Part shown: piece by piece, positions 38,541-50,889 of the stretch
Position numbering within the stretch: position 1 is the first letter of the stretch
How the letters are laid out: the number at the start of each line of letters is the position of its first letter
NCBI GenBank assembly: GCA_030063045.1
Contig: JAQSEB010000097.1
Coordinates: 496,001-560,000, forward strand
Direction: 5' to 3'
DNA from: Pratylenchus scribneri
Taxonomy: Eukaryota; Nematoda; Chromadorea; Rhabditida; Pratylenchidae
Length of the DNA: 64,000 nucleotides
The notes under the pieces: model-generated
The model's input: only the letters and a program-made list of their open reading frames with translations
Databases searched by the model: none
What the model was told of the DNA's origin: nothing
Program-made: the position numbers and the translations under genes

Positions 38541-39230
38541 TAATTTTCAATTTTATGGGATTAAATTTTAAAATAATTCATTTTATCCATTTTGAATGAG
38601 TTATTAGAAGTTAAAAACACAATGGCATCATAATAAATGAAAAAAAGAATATAATTGTCAAATGTAAATATAAAATTGTGAATTGATAATTCGGTCATCA
38701 TAAATGGTTTCAAAAATTGTTGAGTTTTGCATTCACAAATATTCCAGACATTCATTTTTCAATTTTGTGGGTCTTTTTGGGCAAAGAATTTGATCGAAAA
38801 ATTTGTGGATTCGGCATCAAGCAGCAGCTTGATTTTGATTGTCAATGGATTTGTTTTTGCAATTTCAAAAGTGAAAATGATCGTTCAGTATAGAATATCA
38901 ATTCTGCTGAATTGTACGGTTTTATTATAATATGATTTAAATCATTATTCATTATTAAAAATATATGTTCTTTAGCAAAGTCTCTATCCTTGGCCATTGC
39001 TCTTACAAAAAATTGTATTTGACTAAATACTTAAGGTTTATTTATAAAATTTAAGCAGGTACTTTATTGTGATCAGTGGACCAAATTTCTATATTTTTAG
39101 ACCAAACAATTTTTATAAATCAAAAAGCTAAGAAAAACCATGATTTTCAAGCTATTACGAAAATGTAGGTTAATTGGAAGGAATCAAAATTGGCAGAAAA
39201 AAATTTTTAAACATAATAATTTTTAGTATT
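38541..39230. other. Intergenic, no gene supported
   Basis: No coding-like frame. Part of it (around 38880-38970) is similar to sequence upstream of lectin 3 (46900-46980). Confidence 0.5.
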
Positions 39231-41090
39231 TTGGCTCTATCTTTTTTGACAATAATGATATTAGATTCATTTTTGTTTTGGAATATACTATGGTACTAGC
39301 TAAATGATTGGGAATAATCGAAATCATTCCAACATTTGAATAATTAACAAAACTTTAATTATTTAAAATAGTGATAAACCCCTAGGGGATTTTTATTTTT
39401 TTTCTATATCTTTTTGGCCAATAAGGATATTAGATTCATTTTGTTTTGGAATATACTATGGTACTAGCTAAATGATTGGGAATAATCGAAATCATTCCAA
39501 CATTTGACTAATTAACAATACTTTAATTATTTAAAATAGTGATAAACCCCCTAGGGGATTTTTTGTTTTTTGGCTATATCTTTTTGGCCAATAAGGATAT
39601 TAGATTCATTTTGTATTGGAATATATGGTACTAGCTAAATGATTGGGAATAATCGAAATCATTCCAACATTTGACTAATTAACAAAACTTTAATTATTTA
39701 AAATAGTGATAAACCCCCTAGGGGATTTTTTGTTTTTTGGCTATATCTTTTTGGCCAATAAGGATATTAGATTCATTTTGTTTTGGAATATACTATGGTA
39801 CTAGCTAAATGATTGGGAATAATCGAAATCATTCCAACATTTGACTAATTAACAATACTTTAATTATTTAAAATAGTGATAAACCCCTAGGGGATTTTTA
39901 TTTTTTTTCTATATCTTTTTGGCCAATAAGGATATTAGATTCATTTTGTTTTGGAATATACTATGGTACTAGCTAAATGATTGGGAATAATCGAAATCAT
40001 TCCAACATTTGACTAATTAACAATACTTTAATTATTTAAAATAGTGATAAACCCCCTAGGGGATTTTTTGTTTTTTGGCTATATCTTTTTGGCCAATAAG
40101 GATATTAGATTCATTTTGTATTGGAATATATGGTACTAGCTAAATGATTGGGAATAATCGAAATCATTCCAACATTTGACTAATTAACAAAACTTTAATT
40201 ATTTAAAATAGTGATAAACCCCCTAGGGGATTTTTTGTTTTTTGGCTATATCTTTTTGGCCAATAAGGATATTAGATTCATTTTGTTTTGGAATATACTA
40301 TGGTACTAGCTAAATGATTGGGAATAATCGAAATCATTCCAACATTTGACTAATTAACAATACTTTAATTATTTAAAATAGTGATAAACCCCCTAGGGGA
40401 TTTTTTGTTTTTTGGCTATATCTTTTTGGCCAATAAGGATATTAGATTCATTTTGTATTGGAATATACTATGGTACTAGCTAAATGATTGGGAATAATCG
40501 AAATCATTCCAACATTTGACTAATTAACAATACTTTAATTATTTAAAATAGTGATAAACCCCCTAGGGGATTTTTATTTTTTGGCTCTATCTTTTTTGAC
40601 AATAATGATATTAGATTCATTTTTGTTTTGGAATATACTATGGTACTAGCTAAATGATTGGGAATAATCGAAATCATTCCAACATTTGACTAATTAACAA
40701 TACTTTAATTATTTAAAATAGTGATAAACCCCCTAGGGGATTTTTTGTTTTTTGGCTATATCTTTTTGGCCAATAAGGATATTAGATTCATTTTGTATTG
40801 GAATATACTATGGTACTAGCTAAATGATTGGGAATAATCGAAATCATTCCAACATTTGACTAATTAACAAAACTTTAATTATTTAAAATAGTGATAAACC
40901 CCCTAGGGGATTTTTTGTTTTTTGGCTATATCTTTTTGGCCAATAAGGATATTAGATTCATTTTGTTTTGGAATATACTATGGTACTAGCTAAATGATTG
41001 GGAATAATCGAAATCATTCCAACATTTGACTAATTAACAAAACTCTAATTATTTAAAATAGTGATAAACCCCTAGGGGTTTTTTGTTTTT
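39231..41090 (+). repeat. Satellite array, 11 units of about 169 bp
   Basis: The unit contains TTGGAATATACTATGGTACT, AAATGATTGGGAATAATCGA, AATCATTCCAACATTTGA and the palindrome CCCCTAGGGG, which occurs 11 times about 165-171 bp apart. A five-base deletion variant (ATATATGG in place of ATATACTATGG) recurs at 39614 and again about 506 bp later. That shows a three-unit higher-order period in the left half. The outer units are most diverged. It has no coding capacity. Confidence 0.95.
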
Positions 41091-41760
41091 GGCTATATCT
41101 TTTTTGTCAGTTTGTTTTGAAATATACTACTGCTATAGTTAAATGTTTGTAAATGTATGAAATCATTTCAAAAGTATCTGTTAATTGCATAAAATTCGAC
41201 ATTTGCAGAAGAAGTTAAGGATTTTTTAATTTTTTTGAACCTAACTATTTTGTTAATTTTTCTTTAGAAATGAAGTCGGAAATGTTCCGTAGGATATTTG
41301 CTAAATTACATAATTGATTTGGTAAAATTATTATTCAAAAAACCTCGGCTCATCCAATATGACAAAAAATGTCATTTTATGCATTTGGAATGAACTGTCA
41401 ATCAACTTTTACTGTCACATTCACATTCAACACCTGTTGCCAACATTTGCCATAAAATTGAATTCGAATTTTGTCCAGAATTGTTTTAAAAAATGAATCA
41501 CCAATTTTATTATAAATTGGATATTTTGTTATTTCTGTCATCATCATAAATATTTTAACGAATATATTTATTTATAAACCTTTTTAACAATTCGCAACAA
41601 TTCGACTCATGATTTGATTAATGATACATTACTGCCACTTTTATCTTGATACTTTATTTTGACACCATGCACTCAAAATTTATTTAAATTAGACAAGCCA
41701 AATTGTTGTATGCATTGAATTGTCGTCAATTAGTATGTTTCAAATTTTTGATACACGCAA

Positions 41761-42390
41761 AAATTGACGAAAATAAACATCAGCAGTTGGTTAGTTTTTC
41801 AAAATTTCTTCCATCACTTAACAAGTTGCGCAAAATTATATATTCAATGTACCCTATTGAGTTTGGATGAATTGGATTTTGCAAATTTTAAAATTCTATA
41901 ATTTATCTCTTATATGATTTTTTACTCTCTTTAATCAGATGAAGTATTTAAAAGAAAAATTATTTTTGCTTTACCTTCAAACGATATATTTATTTTCGTT
42001 GAAATCAAATTTCAACCTATTAATAAGTTTTTCAAAATTTTCCAACTAATTATCAACGAATAAAGCCTATGGATAATCTTTTTAGATGTTATTATATTAT
42101 TTGGCTTTATTTAGTCCTTCCGGTAATTGTTATGTTGAAAATTAATATTTGGAATTATTCTGCTGACTGATGATGATGCTGCTGATCGCCAGTCCAGACT
42201 CCTAACTGCCATTTTCTCTTTTATTTAGAATCAACTCGATTAGAAGCAAAATTAGAAAGACCTATATGAGGTTTCATGGGTAATTATGCAGGCATGACCT
42301 CAAGAATTTTAAAATAGAATATTGGAACTAGTTGAATTTATGTCCTTTATTTGCGAAATTTGGAGAATTCTTAATTTTGCAGAAAATTAA
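41761..42390 (+). repeat. Segmental duplication, copy 1 (partner 53090-53745)
   Basis: A stretch of over 600 bp, from AATTGACGAAAATAAACAT to TGGAGAATTCTTAATTTTGC, is nearly identical in the same orientation to 53090-53745. A more diverged relative of this region and its left flank is found at about 43325-44160. I see no gene inside. Confidence 0.85.
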
Positions 42391-43018
42391 TACTTATCAG
42401 TTGAAGGAATAGTTGCTACAAATTAATTAACGGGTAAGGCAAACTGTTAATTTCAAGGGGAGGGGGGGGAGTTTGCACCAGAAAATTTATTATTCTGCTT
42501 CCATGGTAATTTAACTAGTGTTAAACGACAGCAAACCTATCCATACATAATTCTATCATAATACAATTTGTCGGTCCTACATTAAACCTAATCCTACCCT
42601 ACCTTGAACTCTATTGTGCCGGATCGGCTTATTTTTCAGTTAGACAAGGTCCAAGATAGTTTTTAAGATAACAAAGGTTAGTCAGTCTAGATCCGGATTG
42701 GGCTTAAAATAGAGTAGAATTAGGTTTTGAGTTAGGTTTAGGCTAGTCTTTCAGGAATTTTTTAGTCCTTGAATTACAAAAGGAGGTAGAATAATAAATT
42801 TTCGAATGCTTTCCTCTTTGCAACCATTATTAACTTTTTGCCTTCCCATAATAATTAACTATTATTTACTATTTAGTACAGCAAAGGCTGAATAGGATTC
42901 GTAGATGTTTTTGAAAAAAAAATTCGATAATGTCGTTTGTTAAGATCTTCATCACAATTTAAAATTTTCAGATATGGAAAATAATATTTTTTTAATATTT
43001 ATCCTCACATTTATTATT

Positions 43019-43038
43019 CCCCCCCCCCCCCCCCCCCC
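43019..43038 (+). repeat. Homopolymer C tract
   Basis: An uninterrupted run of 20 C bases directly downstream of the orphan lectin exon, in otherwise AT-rich DNA. Confidence 0.95.
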
Positions 43039-43055
43039 ATTTTATTGACGCCCTC

Positions 43056-43112
43056 TCATTTCTTGCAAATGTAGCCCTCCAACTTTTCACCGCAGATGTT
43101 ATCATCCCATCC
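43056..43112 (-). pseudogene. Orphan last exon of a C-type lectin
   Basis: After a TTTTAG acceptor, 18 codons read Gly-Trp-Asp-Asp-Asn-Ile-Cys and end Glu-Gly-Tyr-Ile-Cys-Lys-Lys with a TGA. This is a complete, undamaged lectin last exon, but no other lectin exon is found in the 2 kb on its 5' side. Confidence 0.65.
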
Positions 43113-45601
43113 CTAAAATTATCATCAAAATTTAAATTTTCAAGTAAATTTGTTACAGAAAGGACCCCATTAACTGCAAATTCGTGAAAAGTTTTAAAAC
43201 CATGATTTGCTAGTTTTAGTTTCTTTGAAATAAACACTAGAATATCAACTAAATTAAATAATTTATTTGAAAAATTGTATCTGTGAATGAAACCTTCAAC
43301 TTCAATTGAATATTCCACTCCTTCTGACAAAAAATGTCACTCAATTTTTCATGCATTTGAAATGAAACGAGGCCAACTTTTGACAAATATTCGCAACTGT
43401 TGTTCTACTTTAACATCGAATTTGTCAAAACTAATTAGCAAATGGGGAAAAATTCGTATTTTGTTTCCAGAATTGTTTGCATCACCAAATTGTAAATTGG
43501 AGTTTATTGTTAATTTTGCCACCATCATTAATATTTCAACAAGTTTTGAATTTTTGTTTATGAACCTTTTTATTAAAAATAAACAAGCAATTCGGATCTC
43601 GATTACATTACAGCCATTCTTTGTGCTTTATTTTTGGCCTAATTTACACAAAATTTATGTAAAATAAAATAGTCATTATATCAGCCAAATTATTGTAAAT
43701 TCTAAACATTTAAACTGTCGTCATTCCGAAAATGTTCCAATTTTGTTAGATGCGCAAATAAGGAAAATAATGTGATAAAATATTATCCAATTCGATTAGT
43801 AGCCAAAAATGTATTTTTTCCATAATTTGATTGACCAAATGGCAAAAATTACATTTAATTTACTCAATTGAATTGGGTTGAATTGGATTACATAAATATT
43901 CAAATTAAATTATTGATCTTTACTGTTTAATTTTGTCAATTAATTAAAGAATAATGTGTATTTATTACTCCAATTCCAAGGGAAATATTTATTTTTGTTG
44001 TATTCAAATTTTAATCTATTAATAAAATCTTCAACTATTTAACTATTTATCAAGCAATAATAGCAAATTAAAAATATTATCTAAAAGACAAACTTATATA
44101 ATATATTTTTAGATGATATATTTGTCTGTTTGTATGTCCTCCATTGACTGAATGTTATTATGTTATTAATGAGGATGGATCAATTAAGGTCAATTTCTGT
44201 CTGTGGTCTTATTGAATATAAATGTGTCACTTTTAGAATCCGGTTTTCGGTTTTCAAAAAATTCTAGTTTTCAGTTTTTTTTCACTCTTTTTCAATTATT
44301 TTGGCCAAAAATTCTCAATTTCAATTTTAAATTGCATCCAATTTTTGAAACAGAAACTGACTTTGGAGCTTTGGACAATCATACTTCTATCGAGAGTCTC
44401 TTCTAAAATTTTTTCCTTTTCATTCCTAATCTAATAAGTCCCTGAATACTGTAAAAATAGGGGAATATTTAATTAAATAAGTACAAATATTTATCAAGAA
44501 TCAACTCATCAACATATTTAAGAATTTTTGATAGCGCTGAGCATACTATAATAATATATTTATAGCTGAATAAATGAAGGGATAAAAATGAAAAAAAAAG
44601 TTATATCCCTAAGCCAAGACACTTTAGGGATCCGATTTAGATTTATCCAAACATTTGCTAAACTTTTATTTAATCGCCTTCAGCGAAAACCGTTGTGCTT
44701 TTACCCCGATCTTTTTTGAGTTATATAATTTTCGTGCATATTATATACAAGATATGACTATTATTGTTTTTTTTTTGTATTTTCTTACCTAAATTTAGAT
44801 TCTAGAATTTTTAAAATGAAAATTATCATATGATTCCATTATTGCAGTTCTAAGATATATTGGCCATTATGATCATCGAAATTCTCTTTACAAATTCAAT
44901 GCTCTTGAGAAAAAATTTTGCAAGGTCGGAATTAGAAGAACTGGAGCCTTAGTGATAAATTTTTAGGGGTCGGACTGGAGCTGAAGCTATAAAATTCGAA
45001 ATGCCCAGCACTATACAAGAATGGTCGGCACTCGGCACAAATATTTTTCCAATTTTCCTTCTGAAATATTTCATATATGTAAAAATACTGTAGATTTTAA
45101 ATTGATAACAATTGGAATAATGATTGGTTCTCTATTAGCTATGTTCAAATATCTAGTTTTTGGAAATTAACATTTTTGTAGAAATTATTTAATCATTTTG
45201 ATTCTAATGAATTTTGCTATCAAATAGTTTTTAAATAAAATTGGTATTATTTTATCTAGAAATAAATTTCATGCAAACATGATTTTTCGACAGATTCCTT
45301 CCTCAGTAATCCAAATTCTGACGAATAAAAAATTTCTCAATTTATAATTATATAAAATATAAATTTAACTTTTTCCAATAAAAATGTCATCTTTGACAAA
45401 TGTGGCCTTTGGAAAAGTTGAAATCAAATTATATATTTTCAAAATTCTAATTCTACAGAAATAATTTTCCTTATTTCAACTTGGGTATTTCTTTTAATAA
45501 ATAAAAAAAAATTTTGGATTTATTTATTCAAATCACATTAACAAAAATGGATCAAATTATTTATTTATTTTATTCATATTCCCCTTCTTTTCTTGGCCAC
45601 A
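43113..45601. other. Intergenic, old duplicated sequence
   Basis: Bases 43325-44160 resemble 41350-42400 at low identity (ACAAAAAATGTCA, ATTTGAAATGAA, TTATCAA blocks). The 126-codon plus-strand frame at 43287 lies within this and has no domain. I see no gene in the remainder. Confidence 0.5.
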
Positions 45602-46476
45602 TCATTTCTTGCACACAAAGCCCAGCATATCGCTCCCAAAGTGGTCCTGGTCACAACGAATGTCGACCCAGCCATGTTTCCAGCCTCCATCCTTTTTAAT
45701 TAATTTTAAATATATTTCATTGATCATCCAATATAATAATAATCATAGATTTAAGTTATTGTATAAAACATTTTGTATTCTTATCTATGTAGATATTTTC
45801 TTATACAAAATATAATATCTTATACTTTCATATACTTATTTATTTTGCTAGATTCATTTTTTGGAAGCCTAGATCCTAGAAAAAAATGATAAAATAACAA
45901 ACTTCACCACGGATGTATACACAATCTTCACCACCAATGCCATTATTAGGCTCTGGTATTGCCCCATTTTTAGTGGCCCAAGGCGCCATTCCAGAATTCT
46001 TCTTGCAATCCCCATAATCAAATGGGGAACCATCCATCCAGGAGCAGCTGATCAACCCTTTGCTCTTTGTGTTGCGATGCAGTTGCAGGCCAAGCCAAAA
46101 TCCGTTCCCTTCGCCAAATTTGTCCACAAGTTCTTAAAATAAATTTGATAAAAAATAAATTATTTTAAAAAACCAAGAAGGAAATTTTGCTCTTCAGAAT
46201 TGTGGATCGAAGCAAGTTTGCCGCCCAATCCATCGCAGGCATCCATTGCATTCGTTTGATTAATTTTCCCAGCAACCAGCTAAAATAATGGGGAAAATGA
46301 ATGCCACAAAATATATAATAGTTTACCTTGTAGCAATGGCCCTTAAAGCCTTGCCACCCTTCTGCACATCCACAAATAAGAGGTCGCGCTGGCGATTTTT
46401 GAGCCTCAACATTGCCACGTTGCTCGATGGCCAGAGCAATCAAAAGGCCGAGGAACAAAATGAATTTTGGATTCAT
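45602..46476 (-). CDS. Secreted C-type lectin 3
   Basis: Exons 46476-46327, 46279-46174, 46132-45903 and 45691-45602 give 191 residues with matching phases. The signal peptide spans residues 1-24. The domain has Cys-Ala-Glu-Gly-Trp-Gln-Gly-Phe-Lys-Gly-His-Cys-Tyr, G-G-K-L-A-S-I-H in exon 2, G-F-W-L-G-L, D-G-S-P-F-D-Y-G-D-C, E-P-N-N-G-I-G-G-E-D-C (EPN motif), then Gly-Trp-Val-Asp and a final Gly-Phe-Val-Cys-Lys-Lys. Exons 2 (106 bp) and 3 (230 bp) have the same sizes as in lectin 1. It is probably a secreted sugar-binding protein. No defects were seen. Confidence 0.9.
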
Positions 46477-46499
46477 TGTTCAGATGGTTAGGAATTAAG

Positions 46500-46890
46500 G
46501 AAAATTTGGTTGGTTTAAAAGTTTTGAGAAGGGAGGATTGGTTTGAGGATTTTAAGGAAAGAATTTTGATATAAAATGAAAGTTTATGGGGAGAATGGCT
46601 TGGTTTAAATTGGAAAGCAAATGGGGCGTTCTCCTGGGCGGCAGGGTCCAGATGAGTAAATTAAATAAATTTTGATCATAAAATGGCCCCTAAAAGCATT
46701 GAATTCATTCGAACGATAAAAATTTCACATTTTTGATCGTAAATAAAATGGAAATTCACTTTTAAAAGCCACCCACCCATTTGGCCAACCAAAATTTTAA
46801 TGGATTTTTTTATTTTTGGAATGAATAAAACATTTAAAATGCGTTCATCAATTGACCAAAAATGACATCAGAAATTTTGCAGAAAAATTT
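46500..46890 (-). promoter_or_regulatory. Upstream region of lectin 3 (shared lectin promoter block)
   Basis: Nearly identical over about 250 bases to the region before lectin 2, including CATTTTATATCAAAATTCTT, TTTTATGATCAAAATTTATT and the GATCAAAAATGTGAAATTTT block. The TATA-like box here is TTTAAACC. Confidence 0.65.
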
Positions 46891-47235
46891 CACTTCTGCT
46901 GAATTCAACGATTTTATACGATTTAAATCATTATTCATTATTAAAAATATATGTTTAGCAGACTCCTTGGCCTTTGCTCTTAGAAGCCTTTGCTCTTAGA
47001 ATAAACAAATTAATTTTATGGACTGTCAAATTGCTTGATAATTGATAAAAAAAGCCTCCTCAAAAGGACATTTATTTTGATAATATTTTTGTGGCGAATT
47101 TGATGAATCGTTGATATTTCTATCAAATTTTTTCAAACAAAAATACATCATTTTTTTAAAAAAATTATTAAATCCATTTTAAAAATAAAAAAAAAGTCAT
47201 AAAAATAATTTTTCCATTTTATGCCTGCATAAATG
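46891..47235. other. Intergenic, no gene supported
   Basis: AT-rich spacer between lectin 3 and the fold-back element, with no coding-like frame. Confidence 0.5.
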
Positions 47236-47781
47236 GTGGCGCGACAATTCGTCACCACGATAATTCGTCACAACGAAAATTCGTCTCCACGATTATTTGT
47301 CACGACAATTCGTCACCAATTTTTTTGTTGAAAATTAGTTTAAATTATTTTGAAGACAATATTGATACCAATCGACACGCCTCGATGAGCTAAGCACGAA
47401 TCAATACAAAATAATTAAAAAAAATAAATATTTATGGCCGTTTTAAATTTTATATCTAGGGTCAGGATTAGGGCTTGGAGAATAGGAAGCTTAAAGAATT
47501 CTAATTTAGCGCAGGAGTGTAATTTTGACATTAATCATATCCCTTAGATATAAAATTTAAAACGGCCATAAATATTTATTTTTTAATTTTTTTGCGAAAG
47601 CAATGACAGATTCGTGCTTAGCTCATCGAGGCGCGTCGATTGGTATAAAAATTTTCTTCAAAATAATTTAAACTAATTTTTAACAAAAAAAATTGGTGAC
47701 GAATTGTCGTGACAAATAATCGTGGAGACGAATTTTCGTTGTGACGAATTATCGTGGTGACGAATTGTCGCGGAACCGCAT
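47236..47781. repeat. Long fold-back element with direct repeats in its ends
   Basis: The two arms, each about 225 bp, are inverted copies: GCGCGACAATTCGTCACC at the left against GGTGACGAATTGTCGCGG at the right. Each arm begins with several short variants of ACGA-AATTCGTCNCC. It then has AATTAGTTTAAATTATTTTG, the core AATCGACRCGCCTCGATGAG, and an ATAAATATTTATGGCCGTTT block. There is no gene. Confidence 0.85.
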
Positions 47782-48020
47782 AAATATTTAAAAAAAAATT
47801 TTATAGCTCTCATGCCTCATATGTGAGTAGCCTGTCATCCCATTATATGGTGCATTTTAAATTTTCATTCTAAAATTGGAAAAGCCATTAAATTTTGGCC
47901 ATTTTAGTCGTCTTTATCTTTTTTTATATTTTTGCTCCAATTATCTCTGTTTTATTTTTAAATAAAATTATGGGCTTTATTATAAGAAATACCTTTTTCC
48001 TAATAAAATCCATCAATTTA

Positions 48021-48527
48021 TTAGATTTGACAATCCTGTCTTCGGAAAATTGAATGGATCGGATTCGGGCGGCAATTCAGGATTCTCTGCCTTCAAAGGA
48101 CATTGCTATCAAGTAAAAATAAAGGATTAATAATAAAATAATGAATTTATTAGATTTGACAATCCTGTCTTCGGAAAATTGAATGGATTCGGATTCGGGC
48201 GGCAATTCAGGATTCTCTGCCTTCAAAGGACATTGCTATCAAGTAAAAATAAAGGATTAATAATAAAATAATGAATTTATTAGATTTGACAATCCTGTCT
48301 TCGGAAAATGGAATGGATTCGGATTCGGACTGCAATTCAGGATTCTCTGCCTTCAAAGGACATTGCTATCAAGTAAAAATAAAGGATTAATAATAAAATA
48401 ATGAATTTATTAGATTTGACAATCCCGTCTTCGGAAAATGGAATGGATTCGGATTCGGACTGCAATTCAGGATTCTCTGCCTTCAAAGGACATTGCTATC
48501 AAGTAAAAATAAAGGATTAATAATAAA
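48021..48527 (+). repeat. Four tandem copies of a 130-bp lectin exon 1 unit
   Basis: Units start with TTAGATTTGACAATCCTGTC at 48021, 48150, 48280 and 48410. Each contains the exon end, its GT donor and a short piece of intron. Copies 3 and 4 are almost identical and keep the reading frame. Confidence 0.95.
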
Positions 48528-48604
48528 AATATATAATTAAATCAATTTTTTCAGTTAAAAGCAATCATAATTGGCCAAGGTCATTGACAAGAATAGAGGA
48601 GTGT

Positions 48605-48835
48605 TCGACCTTGGCCAGCATTCATAGTGAAGTGGAATTTGACAAATAATACAATAAGAAGGGTTCAACCTTGGCCAGCATTCATAGTGAAGTGGAATTT
48701 GACAAATAATGCCATGAGAAGGGTTCGACCTTGGCCAGCATTCATAGTGAAGTGGAATTTGACAAATAATACAATAAGAAGGGTTCAACCTTGGCCAGCA
48801 TTTATAGTGAAGTGGAATTTAATTTTAAGATGGGT
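48605..48835 (+). repeat. Four tandem copies of a 60-bp lectin exon 2 unit
   Basis: CCTTGGCCAGCATTCATAGT and the following 40 bases repeat with a 60-bp period, a multiple of three, which leaves frames open on both strands. The last unit alone continues into the true exon (Phe-Lys-Met-Gly-Gln-Phe). Confidence 0.95.
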
Positions 48836-49500
48836 CAATTTTTGGAGAATTTTTGGGCCTTCATATTAAAAATTCTTTTTAGGTCTTTTCTTTGCTTATT
48901 TCTTCATCGGACTCATGAATCTTAACCATTTAATCAGACAATACAACTAGCTATTTGTTCAGGGCATTTAATAAGAAGATGATGAACCATGCAAATTATT
49001 GTTATTTTTCACTAACATGCAAATGTCCATTTCTATCAATTTTCATTATTAGTTAATGGATAATTAAAGAGTGCTGGGAAATTTAAATTTTCCCTCATAT
49101 TTTTTTCATTTTTTGGAATTATATAATCTCAAATATAATTCAATTTTTAAATCTCAAAATCTATTTTATTGTGCCATAATGTATTATTTTTTTTACCCAA
49201 AATCATAATATCATCGACCATTTCAATAGCTCCAATCTAATTGATCTCTTTCAATTATTTATTTATAATCAGCTCAATCAATTTTTAACTATAAAAAAAA
49301 TGATGAATGTATAACTTAAATTTACTAAAAATTTAACTTTTTTGTGTGAATAAGATAGATAATATTGCTAATGTTTTGTCAGTTATGGTATCCATTTTGT
49401 CTAAATTTTAGAGCACTCCAAGTGGAAAATCCATTTTTGGAATTTTTGGGCAAATTGACCGGGAATAAAATTGCCGGGTATTTAATTAAAAATGGAGGGT

Positions 49501-50140
49501 AAATTATTCTTTTGTTTTATTCCATCAAATTGAATATGCGTCTGAAGATTGCTGCAACGGTGAATCAATAAGATTATTGGCTTTATCTCTAATAATAAGC
49601 CAATGATTGCGAATCATAAAATTTTTTTTTAAATTTGTTGATGAAAATGAACGATGAAATTAAATTGAACAAGAAAACAATATGAAATAAAGGGAAATTA
49701 ATTTCCTGAATTCCTTTTCAATGCTACTTTGCTTTTGATTTTCCTTATACCGTAAAACCCCTTAATCCCGTATCCTCTATCATTTCCCCATCCCCTCCCC
49801 AGTCCCCACCCAGCAAATCTTCAAAAAAATTCATTCAAAAAAGTACCACAATTTGAGATTGAGGTTGTTGGAATGAGATGGGCATTTCATAATAGGAAAA
49901 ATGTTGGATGAATCTTGAATATAAGAAAATTTAAAATTCAAAAAATTTTTTTCAATTAAGCCATAAGACATGCCAAAATGAACATTTTCAATAATTCCAT
50001 TATTTAATTTAAAATTAAATTAAAAATATAAATGTTATTATAATAATATTTATGGTTAATTTTTGATTTGTTTCTGATTGTTTGCATTTCGGATGTTTGT
50101 TGATTAATAAAAACAGAAAAAATTTATTCTCATTTGATTC
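49501..50140. other. Intergenic, no gene supported
   Basis: No coding-like frame. It holds a C-rich patch at 49780-49815. Confidence 0.5.
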
Positions 50141-50236
50141 GCAAAATCAAACTCCGCTATTGTATTGATATTTACCATGAAACCCTTTTCATGACATTTA
50201 TTGATAGCCTTCTTTGAGACAGAGTTCACAACCGGC
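50141..50236 (-). pseudogene. Orphan exon 2 of a C-type lectin
   Basis: On the minus strand this matches exon 2 of lectin 2: Val-Ser-Lys-Lys-Ala-Ile-Asn-Lys-Cys-His, and then Ala-Glu-Phe-Asp-Phe-Ala. An extra G near the acceptor shifts the frame, and the L-A-S-I-H motif is changed to Val-Asn-Ile-Asn. No neighbouring lectin exons are seen. Confidence 0.6.
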
Positions 50237-50889
50237 CTTAATAATATACCGATATCGACAATTTGCTATATTATTATTACGGTTTCACATGGAAATGGAA
50301 AATCCCATATTTGAATGACCGGAAAGATTATTAAAATGCGAAATATAATAAATATATTGATGGAAAAAGCTTTCCTAAATGTAATAAAAGATAATAAAAA
50401 GAATAAATAACCATATTCGAAAGTGTCTGAATCGCTGAAATGTCTCACAATAAATTGAAGGTATCAAGTCAGAGAATAACGACGAGAATAAATCAGTCTC
50501 AAAACTTAACATTTTTATATTATTTCTACTTATACATCATTTCCAATACTTCTAATAATTCTAATAATCCAACAAAAATGTCTACCCATTTAATGTATCT
50601 CATCTCAACGATCTCATTTCCAAGCTAATAAGCTACATCCATTATATCTTGAATTAAATAAACAATTGCATTTCATACTTATCCATATTCAAAAAAAATA
50701 ACTTTATCAATAAAAAAATATGATTTGATTATTTTTCACAATATTGGATATGATGTTTGCCTTGAAAATTTTACTGTAATTTATAAATTAAATTTCCATA
50801 GAATTTAATTGCACCCAATATCTCGTCATTCTAATTTTTTTAAATAAATATCCATCAAATATTTTATTTAATAAAAAAACTATAAAAAT

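Larger units (their letters stand above)
48021..49500 (+). pseudogene. C-type lectin relic with tandemly amplified exons
   Basis: Three lectin exons appear in order. An exon 1 piece (Leu-Thr-Ile-Leu-Ser-Ser-Glu-Asn-Gly, then Cys-Asn-Ser-Gly-Phe-Ser-Ala-Phe-Lys-Gly-His-Cys-Tyr) is present four times. An exon 2 piece (Ser-Thr-Leu-Ala-Ser-Ile-His-Ser-Glu-Val-Glu-Phe) is present four times. A weak exon 3 start (Phe-Leu-Gly-Lys-Leu-Thr-Gly-Asn-Lys) lies near 49440. The closest relative is lectin 2. There is no start codon or signal peptide. Exon 1 copy 2 is frameshifted, and copies 1 and 2 lack the first cysteine. Exon 2 units end in stop codons. It cannot make a normal lectin. Confidence 0.75.

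Noticed and set aside
39231..41090. A CRISPR array or phage-like repeat
   Set aside because: Whole units of about 169 bp are repeated without variable spacers, so it is a satellite.
43287..43667. A 126-codon plus-strand frame
   Set aside because: It falls in old duplicated non-coding DNA; the residues show no domain and the related copy at 41.4 kb is not open.
48555..48869. A repeat protein with 20-residue units on either strand
   Set aside because: The unit is a 60-bp duplication of a lectin exon; the open frames follow from the period being a multiple of three.
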